A stretch of DNA of 64,000 nt from Phaseolus vulgaris. Its lineage: Eukaryota > Streptophyta > Magnoliopsida > Fabales > Fabaceae. Position 1 is the first letter of the stretch. Each line of letters begins with the position of its first letter. Of the stretch, positions 20,195 through 33,189 are shown in pieces. The stretch is from contig NC_023750.2 in the NCBI RefSeq assembly GCF_000499845.2, positions 31,428,869 through 31,492,868 of the forward strand, given 5' to 3'. The notes beneath the pieces were generated by a model. That model saw only the letters and a list, made by a program, of their open reading frames with translations, was not told where the DNA came from and searched no databases. The translations under genes and the position numbers were made by a program.

Positions 20195-23100
20195 ATGAGC
20201 CAACGTGTCCCTAGCTGTGATGTGGACGACAACACCATTCCCACACCCACAAAGTTCTCTCTTCTTTCCACCTCCAATTTCACAGCCCATGAAGTCCCAA
20301 AGTAAATTTCTGCTCAAATTTCATTCCTTTTACAGCTCAAAACTATGCCATCTATTACTCTTAATTGTGGAAGATGAATTCTTTGAATTGTATTATAGGT
20401 TGGTCTACAAAGGGGCATGCAAGAAGGGACAACCTTTGACCCCTGAAGACAGCCCTGGGAGGAACCAAACAACATGGGACATACCTCGTACAAGTGGAAC
20501 CTTGGAGTCCATTGTGAACCATCGTATCGGCAAAAACTGCCACAAGTCAGTTACTAAGGACGCCTTAGTGCCCTGTTTTCCCAAACAGAGCACAATGTTT
20601 GGCGCGTGCAAGAAGGGTTACTCTATGCGCGTGGAGTCTGGAGCTGGGGTGGTGGCGCGTGGTCCCACAACGCATGAGTTGAGTGGCGGCAAGGACTCGA
20701 ATGTGAGTGGTAGTGACACTTATCCAAGGGAGTTGAGCGTGACTTTCAATTCAGACACCATGGGTTGCCCGGAAAACACCTGTAGTTCTGGTAAGCAGTG
20801 TACGGACACCACTGCCATCGACGACCGTGATTCCGTAAGCCACCGTAGGTCGCAGGTATGCCTCGTATTTATTTGAAACAAAAATACTTATAGTTTGAGT
20901 ATTAACTTATTAAGCCATTTATTCTTTTGTAAATATAAAAAATATTTTAATGTTTGTTTACATGATTTAAAGGAGTGATTACTTTCATTTGAATAATTTC
21001 TCATCTACAATTAATCAATTAAATATTTTTTGTTCGGATAAATATACCATCTGCGTGCTTCTAGTTTCTGTATTTTTTGTTGTTAACTTCAAACTTCCTT
21101 GTTCTTAGCTGACACTGGAAGAATGATTAAATGATAGGTATTATATTAATGTGATGTCATTTTCTCAATAATTGATACAGTCTCGTGTTTTTTTAAAAAA
21201 AAAAGAATGAAAAGGTTTGAATACTATAAGGATAAGTAAATAACTTTTTCTATTATATAGAAACAATTTTTTATTTCAAAAAGGGTATTTAAATCCTTAT
21301 AAATTAGTGTGTTTAGATGTACTCTTTTAAATATTTTGAGAAAAACAATGATGTGTTTTATTCAGAGTTAATCCAAAAGAAGTAGACATCCAACAGATTT
21401 CAAATGGGTTTTATTTTTATTGACTTTTTTATTGTAATCATTTGGTGATATTTTGTTATTTGATGGAAAATCTTAGAGTGAGGCAGGAGAAGAGGATTGC
21501 AAGAGAAGTGGAGTTGATAGATATTGTGAATCCAACAAAAGAATAAAAGCTTCAGCTGTACACAACCAATCTGAAAGGGTTACGTGACTCCTCTTCTGTG
21601 CAACAAGTATCATTTGTGTGCATTTATCAGGAATTTCTTGATCATTGATTCCTTTGTCTTTGCTTTTCAGAGAAGGAGAGATAAGATCAACCAAAGAATG
21701 AAGGAATTGCAAAAACTGGTCCCGAATTCCAGCAAGGTAAACAAGAATACTTCTGACTGAGCCAGGTTTTTCGCATTAAAAAATGTTCCCACTCTTTTTT
21801 CAAATTCTACTCACTCAGAAACAGTGACCATACATGATTCAGCTCCAACATCCTCCTTAATTTCTTCACCTAGTCACCACTCACTGTTCATGCCACCAAC
21901 CCCGGATCACACCCTATCTTCTTATATACTGTTTCCTTTACTGTTTACATACTGCTTTGGTTACAAATCCCATTAAAAGAAAATGAAAATCTGCACTCAA
22001 ATCTCTTGCAGATCCTACATTAATTAATTAATTAATTAAAGAGAAAATCAATAGTATAGATGAGAGCATTGATCAAAAGTTGGAATGAGAGCAATCTTCA
22101 TAACTTAGTTTTACAACCATCAGTTAAACTTCAATTTATTTCTTAATGTGATATCATACTATTCACTGTATTAGAGATTTTACATTGTCCAAATAAATAA
22201 AATGAATTTAAACTATAAAATGAGACCAGTCTTGAATCAAATCTAAATTAGTTATGATTTATCTTTTCATAAAGCAAAAATGCTCTTTCAAGTACTTCTT
22301 AAAGGAATATGTGGCCAAGGAATAATCCATATATATACATATATGGGTGAGAATACTCCATAGATATGAAAATGACTTCAGTACAGTAGTACACTATAAG
22401 GAAATAGTAAGCTTTAACTAATGTATTATAGTATGCTTTAATTTATCACTTTTTTTTTTCTACAGGTACTCAACAACTTTTAATACTACTACTTTAATAC
22501 ATTTTTACATTAATTATAAATTTATTTGTATACAACTCCCTGAATTATTAAAGTATAATTTTTCTTAAGTAAAATTGGTTATTCTGGTTCTGGAGTTTCA
22601 ATTATAGACACTTAATTGTGTTAAAAGTTGTAGAGAGAATTTTGTTGATATTTGAGCAATTAAGAAGGAGAGTTCCTTGGTGTGGTTTATTTAGCAGACG
22701 GATAAAGCTTCGATGTTGGATGAGGTTATCCAATATATGAAGCAACTGCAAGCACATTTGCAAATGATGAATTGGATGAAAATGTACTCGTCGATTATGC
22801 TGCCAATTGCCATGCAACAACAACAGCTTAAAATGTCGATGATTATGACTCAAATGGGCATTGGAATGAGAATGAGTAAGGAAATGACTATGAATATGAA
22901 CAACATTAACATTCCCTCCATTCCTCCCATGCTCCACCTTCCTCCTTTCATGCCTGTGGCTTCATGTGCTGATCAATTACTAGGAGAACCACCGAAGGTA
23001 TTATTGACCCTTTTACACACTTTCAACAAACTATTTCATGCTCATAAATTAATCATAGGATTTACTTAATATTATACTCTAATCACTATTAAAAAAAATC

Positions 23101-24780
23101 AACAAATTATTATATTAATTAAATTAAATTTAAAGTATTAAAAAAATTACTTACATGAATTAGTTTCTATTAATATAAATAATTTTTAAATTGATATCTA
23201 ATTAGATATTAAAATTTTAGTTATCAACTAATTAAATTTTAAGATTAGTAATTAAAATTTTAATAGTTAATTAAATATTAATTTAAAAAATTTATTAATA
23301 ATAAAGATTATCTTAAATATTAATAATTTTGTTAATTTTTAAAATAATATCTAATTTAGTTAATATAGTGATTAATTTTTTTTTATAAAATTAATTTTTA
23401 TTATAAGTGTATTATTAATTCTTTTATGGTTAGGAATAGACATTGGCTAGGATCATATATAGTAACTTCTCCACCACTAATTATTGTTTAATTTTCCTTG
23501 AAATTTTAAACACCATTATAAACAACACAACATGTGTCATCTTTTTCAAATCATACAAGCATAGTACACAGAAAATATATTAATATTAATTAGAACAGTC
23601 AACTTTGACTAAGGTATATTTGTAATAAATTATATCATAGGTATTTTTCCTTGTTTAGAGCAAGTTTCTGACTTAGGGCCTTGCCCCTATATTTTTCCAA
23701 TTTAAATTTTTATATATATATGTATAATAATATATAATAAATTGATATTAAAATTAAATAATAATACTTTTGGTAAAATATTTGACTTTATTATTATTAT
23801 TAGTTTTCATGTAGAGATAATCATCACTTTCCATTTTGAAACGAAATATTTCAATATGATTTATTTTTAAGGATTTTTTAGTCTTTCCCTTTTATTGTTT
23901 AAAATTTTATATAAAGATTATTTTTAAGGCTTTATTTGAGAGTTAAAGAATATTTATTAACCTTTTCAATGTTTTTTTTTATCAGCATTAACCTTTTTAA
24001 TGTAGTAAGTTAAACTTAACCTTTTCAATAGTAAGTTTAACTTAAAACATTATATATAAGATTGATAGTCTGGGGTGAAACTCATTAACAGATATTCTCT
24101 TTTCTAACACTCCTTGGTTTATTCTTTGTTTTTGTTGTTGTTAAGTTTTAGAACATTCATTATGATATTCTAAAGTATTTTTTATTTAAATATATAAGCC
24201 TTAAAAAAGAAAACAATTATCTTTTTCAATTATATATCTTCTAAAATTTGCTTTTAATGCATAACAATCAATTTGAAATTTATTAGATGGTTATTGACTA
24301 TGATTTAAAGATTATCACGTGTCATTCTAATATAATAAATTTTAAAAATGTAATTAATCACATTTTCTTAAAATTTTAGGATTGTGAAACTAATAATTAA
24401 TATTCATAATATTACATTTTATTTAAAAAAACCTTAATTTATCTTAAAATTAATATCGAAACACTACTTTGATGATTGTGATAATTTTAAATATTTTATT
24501 AAAATAAATATTTTTATAAAATTGGATAGATATATATTTGTTAAAACATCCCCTACATTTGTTTCTGATTCCTTCCCCTACATATATAATGCAATCATTG
24601 AGTTACTTTTTAAACATAAATAGCATCTATGAAGTATAATATATATATATATATATTTATAACAAGTGATTGCTAATGAGAATAAACTTCATGCAGTCAG
24701 TGACAGTGGATGCATACAGTAAGATGGCTGCTCTGTATAATCAGATGTATCATTCTCCATATTCTACCTCCAAGAAATGA
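20195..24780 (+). CDS. UNE10/PIF8-like bHLH transcription factor
   Basis: Exons I infer: 20195-20301, 20399-20855, 21477-21578, 21671-21736, 22698-22997 and 24697-24780. All have GT/AG borders and compatible phases, about 371 aa in total. The N-terminus MSQRVPSCDVDD and the blocks SGTLESIVN, DALVPC and GCPENT match the UNE10 (PIF8, bHLH16) group as I know it. The bHLH is spread over three exons: basic region HNQSERRRRDKINQRMK, with the H-E-R residues that read G-boxes, helix 1 to LVPNSSK, helix 2 TDKASMLDEVIQYMKQLQ. A Met-rich tail follows, then SVTVDAYSKMAALYNQMY. Such factors dimerise in the nucleus and act in phytochrome signalling. The 20302-20398 intron is needed to keep the frame; otherwise exon 1 has a stop at 20303. 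The APB phytochrome-binding motif is not recognisable. It is either a diverged paralogue or a decaying copy. Confidence 0.8.
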
Positions 24781-24885
24781 GTTCTACTGTTCTACCTTCT
24801 CAAGAGGGTGTGATAAGCTTGTGTGTGTATATCTATGGTTAGAAAGATTTGAGTGAAGAAGCAAAAGTTTTCATTTTACAAGCAA

Positions 24886-24891
24886 AATAAA
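24886..24891 (+). promoter_or_regulatory. Polyadenylation signal of the bHLH gene
   Basis: AATAAA 105 nt after the stop codon, with a GT-rich stretch (TTGTGTGTGT) upstream near 24820. Confidence 0.5.
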
Positions 24892-25264
24892 ATGTAATTT
24901 ATTTGTACTCCAATAGTACAAAGATGATGTACATTTTCAGACGTGGTTCCTTCTGTTCATTGTTAGTATTTTTTTTTTCTATGACCTAATAAAGTTTGAA
25001 TATAGGATGTTAAGTATTTGTTGAAATTTGTTCTCTACTAGATGAATCTATTTTATTTTTACTTTGTTATTGTAATATGTATGATTATCAAATTCACGAC
25101 TTAACTGTTAACTTTTTCAAGTTTATATTTTCACTCACTTTATATGAGTTACTCATAAATAAATTTATTTTTGAAATAAACTTAATAAATTTTGTAAACT
25201 TGGTTGTAATGCTTCATTCATAACGTTGATTTTTAAAAATCAGAGAACCTTCAATCTTTAGAAG

Positions 25265-25745
25265 AGTATGGAATCTAAAGGTAATGCCCTCAACCCAGTT
25301 TTATGTGTGGAGGGCCTTGTTGGACAAGATAGCAACTAAGCTGAACCTTCACAAAAAGGGAATTATTTTGGGAAATACATTATGCCCTCTATGTGGGAGG
25401 GAGGAAAAATCAACTTCACACATCCTCATTATGTGTGCCGTTTCAAGTTTTGTATGAAATATGTGCAATAGTTGGCTTGAGATTAGTACAGTGAACCACA
25501 ATGTCTTGGTTAATCATTTTGATCAGTTTTTATGCTTGTGCTTTAATAAAGAGGGCAACAAGTTGTGGACAAGTTTGTGGGTTCGGTGATTTGGTGTATC
25601 TAGAAGCATAAAAACAGGGTTATTTTTAATCAAGCAAAGATTGATGCTGAGGAAATCTTTACCCTAACACGAGTACAATCTTGGGCATGGATGAAACGTA
25701 AAGTAAGGAACGTCAACTTCCCTTTCTTTGATTGGATTCTATCAC
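25265..25745 (+). pseudogene. LINE reverse transcriptase C-terminal (zf-RVT) remnant
   Basis: Conceptual translation on the plus strand gives VWRALLDKIATKLNLHKKGI, then CPLCGREEKSTSHILIMC, then a diverged tail ending near FPFFDW. This matches the zinc-binding region at the end of plant L1-type LINE RTs (W...L..RI.T..NL, CxxCG..E...H...C). In-frame stops (after SFV and WVR) and frame changes mark it as dead. No EN or RT core is visible nearby. Confidence 0.7.
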
Positions 25746-26332
25746 CATTAATTTGCATTAACATGGTAACTAAATAACATGTTTGGTTTAATATATGAGA
25801 ATAAAAGTATTAAATTATTATCCCTTATTAACTGGCAATGTATCTATATTAATTTTGAATCAAGTTTGAATTTTTATTTTTCTTAATCAATTCATTTGTT
25901 TAAAAAAAAATTCTAATTAAATTATTTTAAATTTATAGAAAACTCTATTTAGCTCAAACTAAACTTATCCGAATTTGATTAGTGGTGCAGTACTAATCTA
26001 GCTCAGGCTAGAATTGCTAGCTTAAGCTAAATAAAGCACCGAAAGATATAGCTTAAGCTAAATTGGCTCGCTTGAGCTAAAGTTCATTATATAAATTTTG
26101 AAACACCAGCTAAAACAGGAGCGAGGTGGGGAAAAAGAAGTGATTTTTAGAGAGAAGTTAGTGAGAGAAAGAGAAGAAAACCTCTATTCTTAGGAGAAGA
26201 ATCTACTCAGATCAGCCCTTCTTATGCAAATCAGATCAAGAATGAAGATTGGAGGAGCTATCATGAGTGGCTAAGTGTTTTCTAACTTGGGATTGAATGT
26301 AATCTACTTTGATCTAATGTATTCTTGGTGTG

Positions 26333-26355
26333 ATATATATATATATATATATATA
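26333..26355. repeat. AT dinucleotide microsatellite
   Basis: About 11 AT units. Confidence 0.9.
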
Positions 26356-26810
26356 ATATTCTTTTTTCTACTTGTTCTTGGTATTTTCGTTTCATGCTTA
26401 TTACTTGATTCTATCTGATCAATGAAATCTTGATTTTGATCCTTAAATTTAACTGGAAAGTACTTTTAAGGATATGAAATAGACGAAAATACTTGATAAC
26501 TTGTAATACTTGGAATAGATTTCAGGTTATTAATTGCATCATAATTCTATTCATAAAGCTGAATGATTTGTTAGATATCTGAGGAATCAGTATTTGAGAA
26601 ATTATCTTATGAATTTCATCTTCGAGGAATCAAGGTGAATGACTTTAAATTAAACATCAAGAATAAGTAGTTTTGAGTATTATATATTGTATTATTCCAA
26701 AATACAGATGATTGATATAGACACAATTCAATCCCAAGTATCTTTATTTATATTTGATAAGTTAGTTTTGTTACATCTTGAATCAAATCTTAAACCTTTG
26801 AGTTACTTCT

Positions 26811-27782
26811 TGTTCTGGCCGGTTGACCTGGGTCGTCTTTATGCGTGGCTTGTTCTAACGAGCTAGGGTACCTTCGTTCTGCCTCGTCTGTGTGTACCTG
26901 AAAAAGAAGAACAAAGGGGCGCCCTCGCGGCCGTTTGCACTCCGACGATCAAGTCAGCTAGCAAGAAACACCAAAATAACTAGAAACTGTATAACACTCT
27001 CAATGACTGAAACTGTATGGCTAAAACTGTGTTGCCCTAATTGTCCTGTGCTCTCAGCGGATGCGCCGTCAAGAACAATTAGGGTTTTCCCTCTGTATGT
27101 CTATCTGAGAACTAGGTTAAAACTCATGCAACTGCGAAAAGCGTACCTCTCTAGGGCATACTCGTGCCCTATATATAGGTGAAAAACTAGGGTTTACCTC
27201 TGCGTTGCTTGCTATTATCTAGGGTTCCTTGGAGAAGGTCCTTGCGCCGCTATCTTTAGGATCTTAGCGTATCTGGCCCATGGACTTCCCTTATCTGGAG
27301 TGCAATGTATAACCTTTTGGCCACTTGGGCTCTAACTTGAGCGATGTATTCATCGCGCTATCATACTGTTCGAGGGCCCTAATTAAACACGTATCATGCA
27401 TGCAGCTTTCCCTGGATACCTTTAGAGAGCACGTGGGCATTGCCACGTGCCCCTTTGACTTGACCATTTATTCTGTGCATAGGGACCCACAGTGCTGCCA
27501 CCCAACTTAGGGTTATCCCATCGTGTGGGCCCCCTCTCTGTGAAATGCTTACGTCATGCGGGTTGACTCTTCGGGCGATGTCTTACTCAGGCGACGTCTC
27601 TTCTCGGCGACGTCTTACTTCTGGGCGATGGGCGATGATCCGTCTTGGTGGTGACACATCTCGGCGATAACCGATTATTTATACTGCAGACCGCCGCTTT
27701 TATATACGGCGACTACGTTGACTTCTTGACTACCTACCTTTCTTTTGTCCACGTCATCACACCCGATGACCCGGTCGGTACA
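26811..27782 (-). mobile_element. Solo LTR, Tat type (D)
   Basis: 972 bp flanked by CTTCT duplications (26806-26810, 27783-27787). On the minus strand it starts TGTACCGACC and ends GGTCAACCGGCCAGAACA. It has a CTATATATAGG TATA box near 27172 and a downstream block TGACTTGATCGTCGGAGTGC. It is the same family as 59706-60650. Confidence 0.9.
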
Positions 27783-27944
27783 CTTCTTGTATAATCTTTA
27801 ATTTGGTTATGAAAAAGTTCTCAAAGTTATTTTCTATACTTTATGAGTTTTATAACAAAACATCTTAATTAGAATTGTTCCGTGTGAATTCGACATTCGT
27901 ACTTTAAATAGTACTATATTACATTTGATTCGGTACATTTGTCG

Positions 27945-30900
27945 AAAAAAATCAACACATATCGATTATTACATACAAATCTTGATCCATATGTAACGTA
28001 AGCATTACATACAGATATTTACATACAAATTTAATTATGTAAATAGACATTACATATGAATTTTTGCGTTTGTAAATGATTAAATACAAATTATATTTGG
28101 GTATAAAGTATTACATACAAAATTAAAAAAAAGCTGAAATAATTACATATAAATTATATGCGTATATAAAGTATTACCTTAAAAAATAAAAAAAATAAGT
28201 GTTTTCAAATACGTGAAACAAGTTCCTATGTTTCAAAACACAAAACCATCTGACATGAACCCTAGTCTGTGAAGTGCATTGTGAAATTAAAACCCATCCT
28301 GAAATTGAAATCGAAACTGAGAGTTCTGAAAGCCAATCGAAACCCATTTTCCAAATTTCCCCTATCTTTCCGAAATCGAAGGCTCTAGAGAGAAAATCGA
28401 CGTTGGGGAGGAGGATGACGAGGTTGGAGCAGAGAGTTTCGAGGAGGCTGAGTTTGGAGGAATGGGAGAGGATGGGAAGGCGCGAACCAAGGAGTAGACG
28501 CAGTCGTCCACGTCCTACTCCTTAATGCACAGAATATCCCTGTCAGAGAGATAAAACGACACACCTGAAAGAAAACGAAGGAAGCGACATCGACAAAGTT
28601 TTGAATGCAGAGCCTGTTATTGTCTTCCTGCCCTTCGTGTTCTAGCTTTTCCAGCGTGCGAGGGAAGACGAAGTGAGGTACCAATCCCCAATCCCTAAAC
28701 ACTATCGTGTGCCAAATGCTCCAATCCTTGAGATTGTAGCATTTCCGACGTCGCTGGTGTGCTTGGAAACCCTACTTGGTAAGTAAATTTATAATTTCTC
28801 CATGTTTCAATTGGTAAAGTGTTCACAAACTCTAATATAAAGGTAAGGCATTTGTGACTTGGAATCCAAAATTTTAAAGGTGGAAGTTGCAATCGGGTAT
28901 GAAGTTTGTCAGGAAGCAGAGGCTTCGTCGTGAACTCAGATGGTATGGTGCTTGAGGAAAAGCTTGTAGCGTGGATCTCAGAGTTGTGTTCATTTCACTC
29001 TAGGTGATTTTTTGTTGTGATAAATTTTAATGTGATTGTGATGGTTTATTATTTGCTTTGAGTGTGTTGATTTTGATTGAGGCTTCATTGTTCACCTTTC
29101 TCTATATTTATTTTCTGGTTGGAGTTATGATTACTAGTTTGTATCTAAGTATACTAATTAGTCCCTCGATAGGTTGCCCTTTTATCCCATAAAGGGTTAA
29201 TGTGATATCATGAACATCTCGGATTTTCATGTGAATCTTTAACGAATAGTCATCATGTAGGCTTTGTGCCTGATTAAGTCAACTGCATGAAAAAAATGTT
29301 AACTACAAAGAGATTGAAGGGGATTTTATGACACTAAGTATTGGTTGGAACAAGGAATATATTTGGGAAGTTTTTGATCCATCTACTGTTATCACAATAT
29401 GGGTTTATGGTCATTAACATGGGGAAGAGAAATGAGGTGGATCAAAGGATTTAAGAATAAGAAAGGTGAAAATTAGGTTGTCCACCCTTGAACCCGATAG
29501 GGTGTACTCACGTTGTTATCATGTTTTAGTACTACAAGTTCAGATGTGAAGAAAATAGGAGAGGTCTAATTGGCTGTAAGGTTTAAAGAGAAAATGCAAC
29601 ATTTAATAAATGGTAAAATCAAAATACTTGAATGGAAACACAAGAAGCAAGCCTATTGATAAATGGACTAACTATGATTTCTTCTATTTGTAGCTACTAA
29701 TGCATGTAAAGTTCATGCCCTGAGACAAATTTTGAGCTATACTAGAATTATATTTAACGGACCAAACTTTTTACCCAAATGATTGCTTGTCTGCATAAGA
29801 ACAAGTTACCTAGGTTAAATAATCATAAATTGTTGTTAAATTTTGATTATTATATGAAAAATTAATACTAAAGCTCTTCCAAATCCAAATGCAAACACAA
29901 GTTAGTTACTTTTTGATGGCAGTGATGCTTATCTAAGCTGCCCACTACTCAAGTAATGGCAATGAGAATTTTACCCTTAAAGAACTTATTCTCCATTAGG
30001 CTATTTAGATCAAACTTATTGATCATCTGCTTTGTCTTATACTATTTTTTAAGGTATGGTCTTAGTCCAACTAGAAGGGTTGTTCATTTTTGTGCGGTTT
30101 TGTACAAGAGTTGGATCACTCTTTAAGTGATTTTTATTTATTTATTTTATGTTGTTGATAAAAAAAATACTATTTTTTAAGGATTATAATTTAAAAACTT
30201 TAAAAAAAATATTTTCTTTTTTAAACAAGATTAATATATCATGTAAATAGGTTTAGTAAACATATTTTTTATGTTCATCTCGTATCATTATAGCTCATTA
30301 GATTTCAATTTAATACATGATTTGTAAAAGATTGTGGCACACTCTCAATGTATTTCTTTGCCTTTAGATAGCAACGTAACATGGCAATCAATAAATTCAA
30401 CAAAAATTAAATAATTTCCTTACTCCCCAATCCTAATCAAATAAATCAAAATGTGGAAAGATGTGTGGAGCAGCAAACTACAAAATTTCTGTTAGAAATG
30501 GTTTGTGAGATTATTTTAAATTCTGATTCTTCCATTTAGGTTATTTTGTCTACAACTTTTGATTAACTATATTATGATTTTGGATCACTTGGTGCAATCT
30601 TTGGGTTTTTTTATATGAGGACTATTGTTATTTGTTGCAAATTTGGTTACTATATATACGAGATTTGTTTTAATATAAATGGAGACTTGAGTGCTTTAGT
30701 CTTTGTCTGGTATTTTTCTAGATTTTTTGATATTTATATGATAGAAATATTTGTGATGTCTTATATAATGTTATAGATTATTTTATAAGTTAAGAAATCT
30801 TATAATAAAACTGGTCAATCTTTAAGTATTGTTTCATGTTTAAGGATACTGATTACTTCTTCAAAGACTAAGATGGTTTCATTGAATGTGGATACCAATT

Positions 30901-31494
30901 TAGTCAAATATAGTGCTTTTGAGTATAATTCTTAAATATTGGATTAGCTTTGAGAGTTTAATAATAATAATAATTGAGTTTTAAATTCATACACAACAAG
31001 TCTTGTCTTTAATTTTCTCATTCTATTACGTTTTTGTATGCTATTTTGCTTCCTCTTTTCCTTCTCTTTTTATGCCTTCATATTTCTACCTTGCCAGAAC
31101 AATTATGCTGTTGAAGGACACACCTAATGCTTCTTAGGATCCTTACAATTTGACACCTACGACTCTTCACCTTGTGTTATTCATGCATTAAATTGAAATT
31201 GGCCTTAAAATTTATTAGTAAATCTTACAATATCATGTTCATCTCAAATTGAAATACTAAAAAAAAATACAGTTACATACGGATTTATCCGTCTATAATT
31301 CTACCACAAAGTTACATACAAAAATTACATACCGATTTATCCATATGTAATTACATATGAATTTTGAATTTGTATGTAATAATTACATATGACAGTTTTA
31401 CATACGATTTTTTTTTCATATGTAACTTTGTTTTACATACGGATTTGGTCTCTTACATGTGGTGATGTATGTAATACCAAATTTTCTTGTAGTG
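27945..31494. mobile_element. CACTA-type DNA transposon relic (left end lost)
   Basis: The right end is TTTTCTTGTAGTG at 31482-31494, the complement of CACTACAAGAAAA, a CACTA terminus. Subterminal regions on both sides (27960-28170 and 31260-31480) are packed with TACATACGGATTT/CCGTATGTAA-like repeats in both orientations, as in CACTA elements. The left region aligns with the CACTA end at 38656 but lacks its first about 15 bases. No transposase is visible. The interior (28.2-31.2 kb) holds a GC-richer transcribed-looking stretch at 28270-28960, then AT-rich sequence without recognisable genes. Confidence 0.6.
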
Positions 31495-31497
31495 TAA

Positions 31498-33180
31498 ATG
31501 TTTCTTCATGTGAATCCCAAACACGGTCCTTGGACGATCTGCCCTTAGACGCTTAGTTTGGGTCCATGGTATATTCTTGCTTTCTGGCTCTAATGTCAAC
31601 TGAAAGATGAAATTCTTTTTTTGCAGAGGCATCTTTGGGACCTCAGAGTTTTCCATCTTTGTGTAAAGCCCTGTGCCCAGTATACCATGTCTCTAATCGC
31701 TCTTCAACGACTCAAAAGAAGGTTGACCTTGCCATATTTGGTCGTCGACAAGGGCTTCTGCTGCAGTGGCCTATAAATCACCTTTGTACCTATAAGATTA
31801 TTATCCAAGGATTTCATTTGCTGAGATCCTACTTATAATGCTTAATCGTTTGAGTTCTTGATCGCATTTATGCACTTGCATGTCCCCCTGCATTGCTTTT
31901 CTTATGTATTAACAATGTTGCAAATGTCCCTATTGATTTTAATCGGTTGATTGATTTTGCTTCCCATCCAATTAGTACTCTTATGCACATTCTAGCAAAC
32001 TCCAGTAATTTATTGTCTATTATTGCTTTATAAACTTTTTATACGAGTTTTGATTGTAGAAATTACCATTATAAAGTAGTGTATATTCCACGTATGTAAA
32101 AGAACCCTTATGCAGTTCACCCAAGTTAGTATACTTCCCATCCTCTCCCATTTGGACCATTGTAGAATCGATTTCCAATAGTGTGGAGAAGCATTGTTCA
32201 TTATCTTGAATCTCTGCTTGGATGCTTGCACCTTCATTTTCTGTCATGAATACCGTATCCTCCCTCAGGTAATGAAGTCTAATATAGCCTTTCTTACATA
32301 TAATTGTATTGTCCTTTAACTATTCAAAGCCCTCCTTGTACCTTAGTTGTCCAATGTAGCTCTTGGATAATTAGTCCAGAGTATCTTCCTTAGTGTGAAT
32401 CTCCATTAGATTTAATGATAGGTGCATGCTTTCATCCGATTGATTAACTTTGGTGGAGTTGCGGAAGCTTTCATGGATTGCTCACGGACAAGGCTCTCAC
32501 ATGGAGATCACGGTTGCCTTGGAGGTGCAGGTCAAGTATGAAGGTGAGTGGTTTGGCCAACTCACTTGTAAGATGTAGGTTGAAAACTAACCTTGCCTAT
32601 CCTAGAGAGGAAGTAGACAAGAGTGAAGAATTGACACAAAAATTTGGCAGCAATTTCACTCCATGATTAATCAACCTTTTACATGAGGTAGGCTCCTCCT
32701 TTTATAGCAATGGAGGACTGGTTAAATGAAATTCAAATGCAAGTGAAATAGCTTTGGAATGTCCACCTAATGCATCTTGGCACATAGAGGACATGAAGCA
32801 CATGAAACATATTTAACATATGTTGAAAAGCTTTTTAGCACATGTTTCATATGGATCATGTGGAGGTAGCCGTGCAACACATTTAACACATGGAGCGTGT
32901 GTTAATTGTGTACTCTTTTACCTTGCCTAAACCGGCATAGGTGAATTTAGAGGTTTTAGAAACTCTAAATTAACCTAGGTTGATTTTATGTGCCAAAATT
33001 AAATTCGAAGAAAATTTACAGCAATTTCCTATTCTAATTTTGACAGAAAATAAATTCTACTCTACACTAAGCTTATGGCATTTTGAACATATAGAGGAAC
33101 GTTTCTCTGCCATCAGTAACAGTGTTCCAATCCTCTTGAATTCTTCTAGCCATAACTCTTGTAGTTGGCCCAAATTACTT
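31498..33180. other. Unassigned sequence, probably decayed repeat
   Basis: Short ORFs only. A TTTTTTTGCAG acceptor-like site lies at 31617-31627. The stretch 32450-33180 looks like an old copia/gypsy LTR but I could not place ends. No gene is supported. Confidence 0.35.
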
Positions 33181-33189
33181 TCAGTGAAT

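Larger units (their letters stand above)
25950..27945 (+). repeat. Old gypsy-type LTR/leader, interrupted by a solo Tat LTR
   Basis: Plus-strand sequence 25990-26810 and 27783-27945 has hallmarks of the LTR found on the minus strand at 45.67-46.69 kb: palindromic AGCTTAAGCT/CGCTTGAGC motifs, a long coding-free stretch with 'GGAAAGTACTTTTA', and a terminal 'TTCGACATTCGTACTTT...TCGGTACATTTGTCG' block. It contains an AT microsatellite. The borders are uncertain and no target duplication was found. Confidence 0.4.

Noticed and set aside
20302..20335. A 34-nt GTAAAT...TTTTACAG intron that also restores frame in the bHLH exon 1
   Set aside because: It is shorter than plant introns can normally be; the 97-nt alternative is preferred.
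22602..22937. Minus-strand His-rich ORF opposite the bHLH exon
   Set aside because: It is the antisense shadow of the Met/Gln-rich exon 4 of the bHLH gene.
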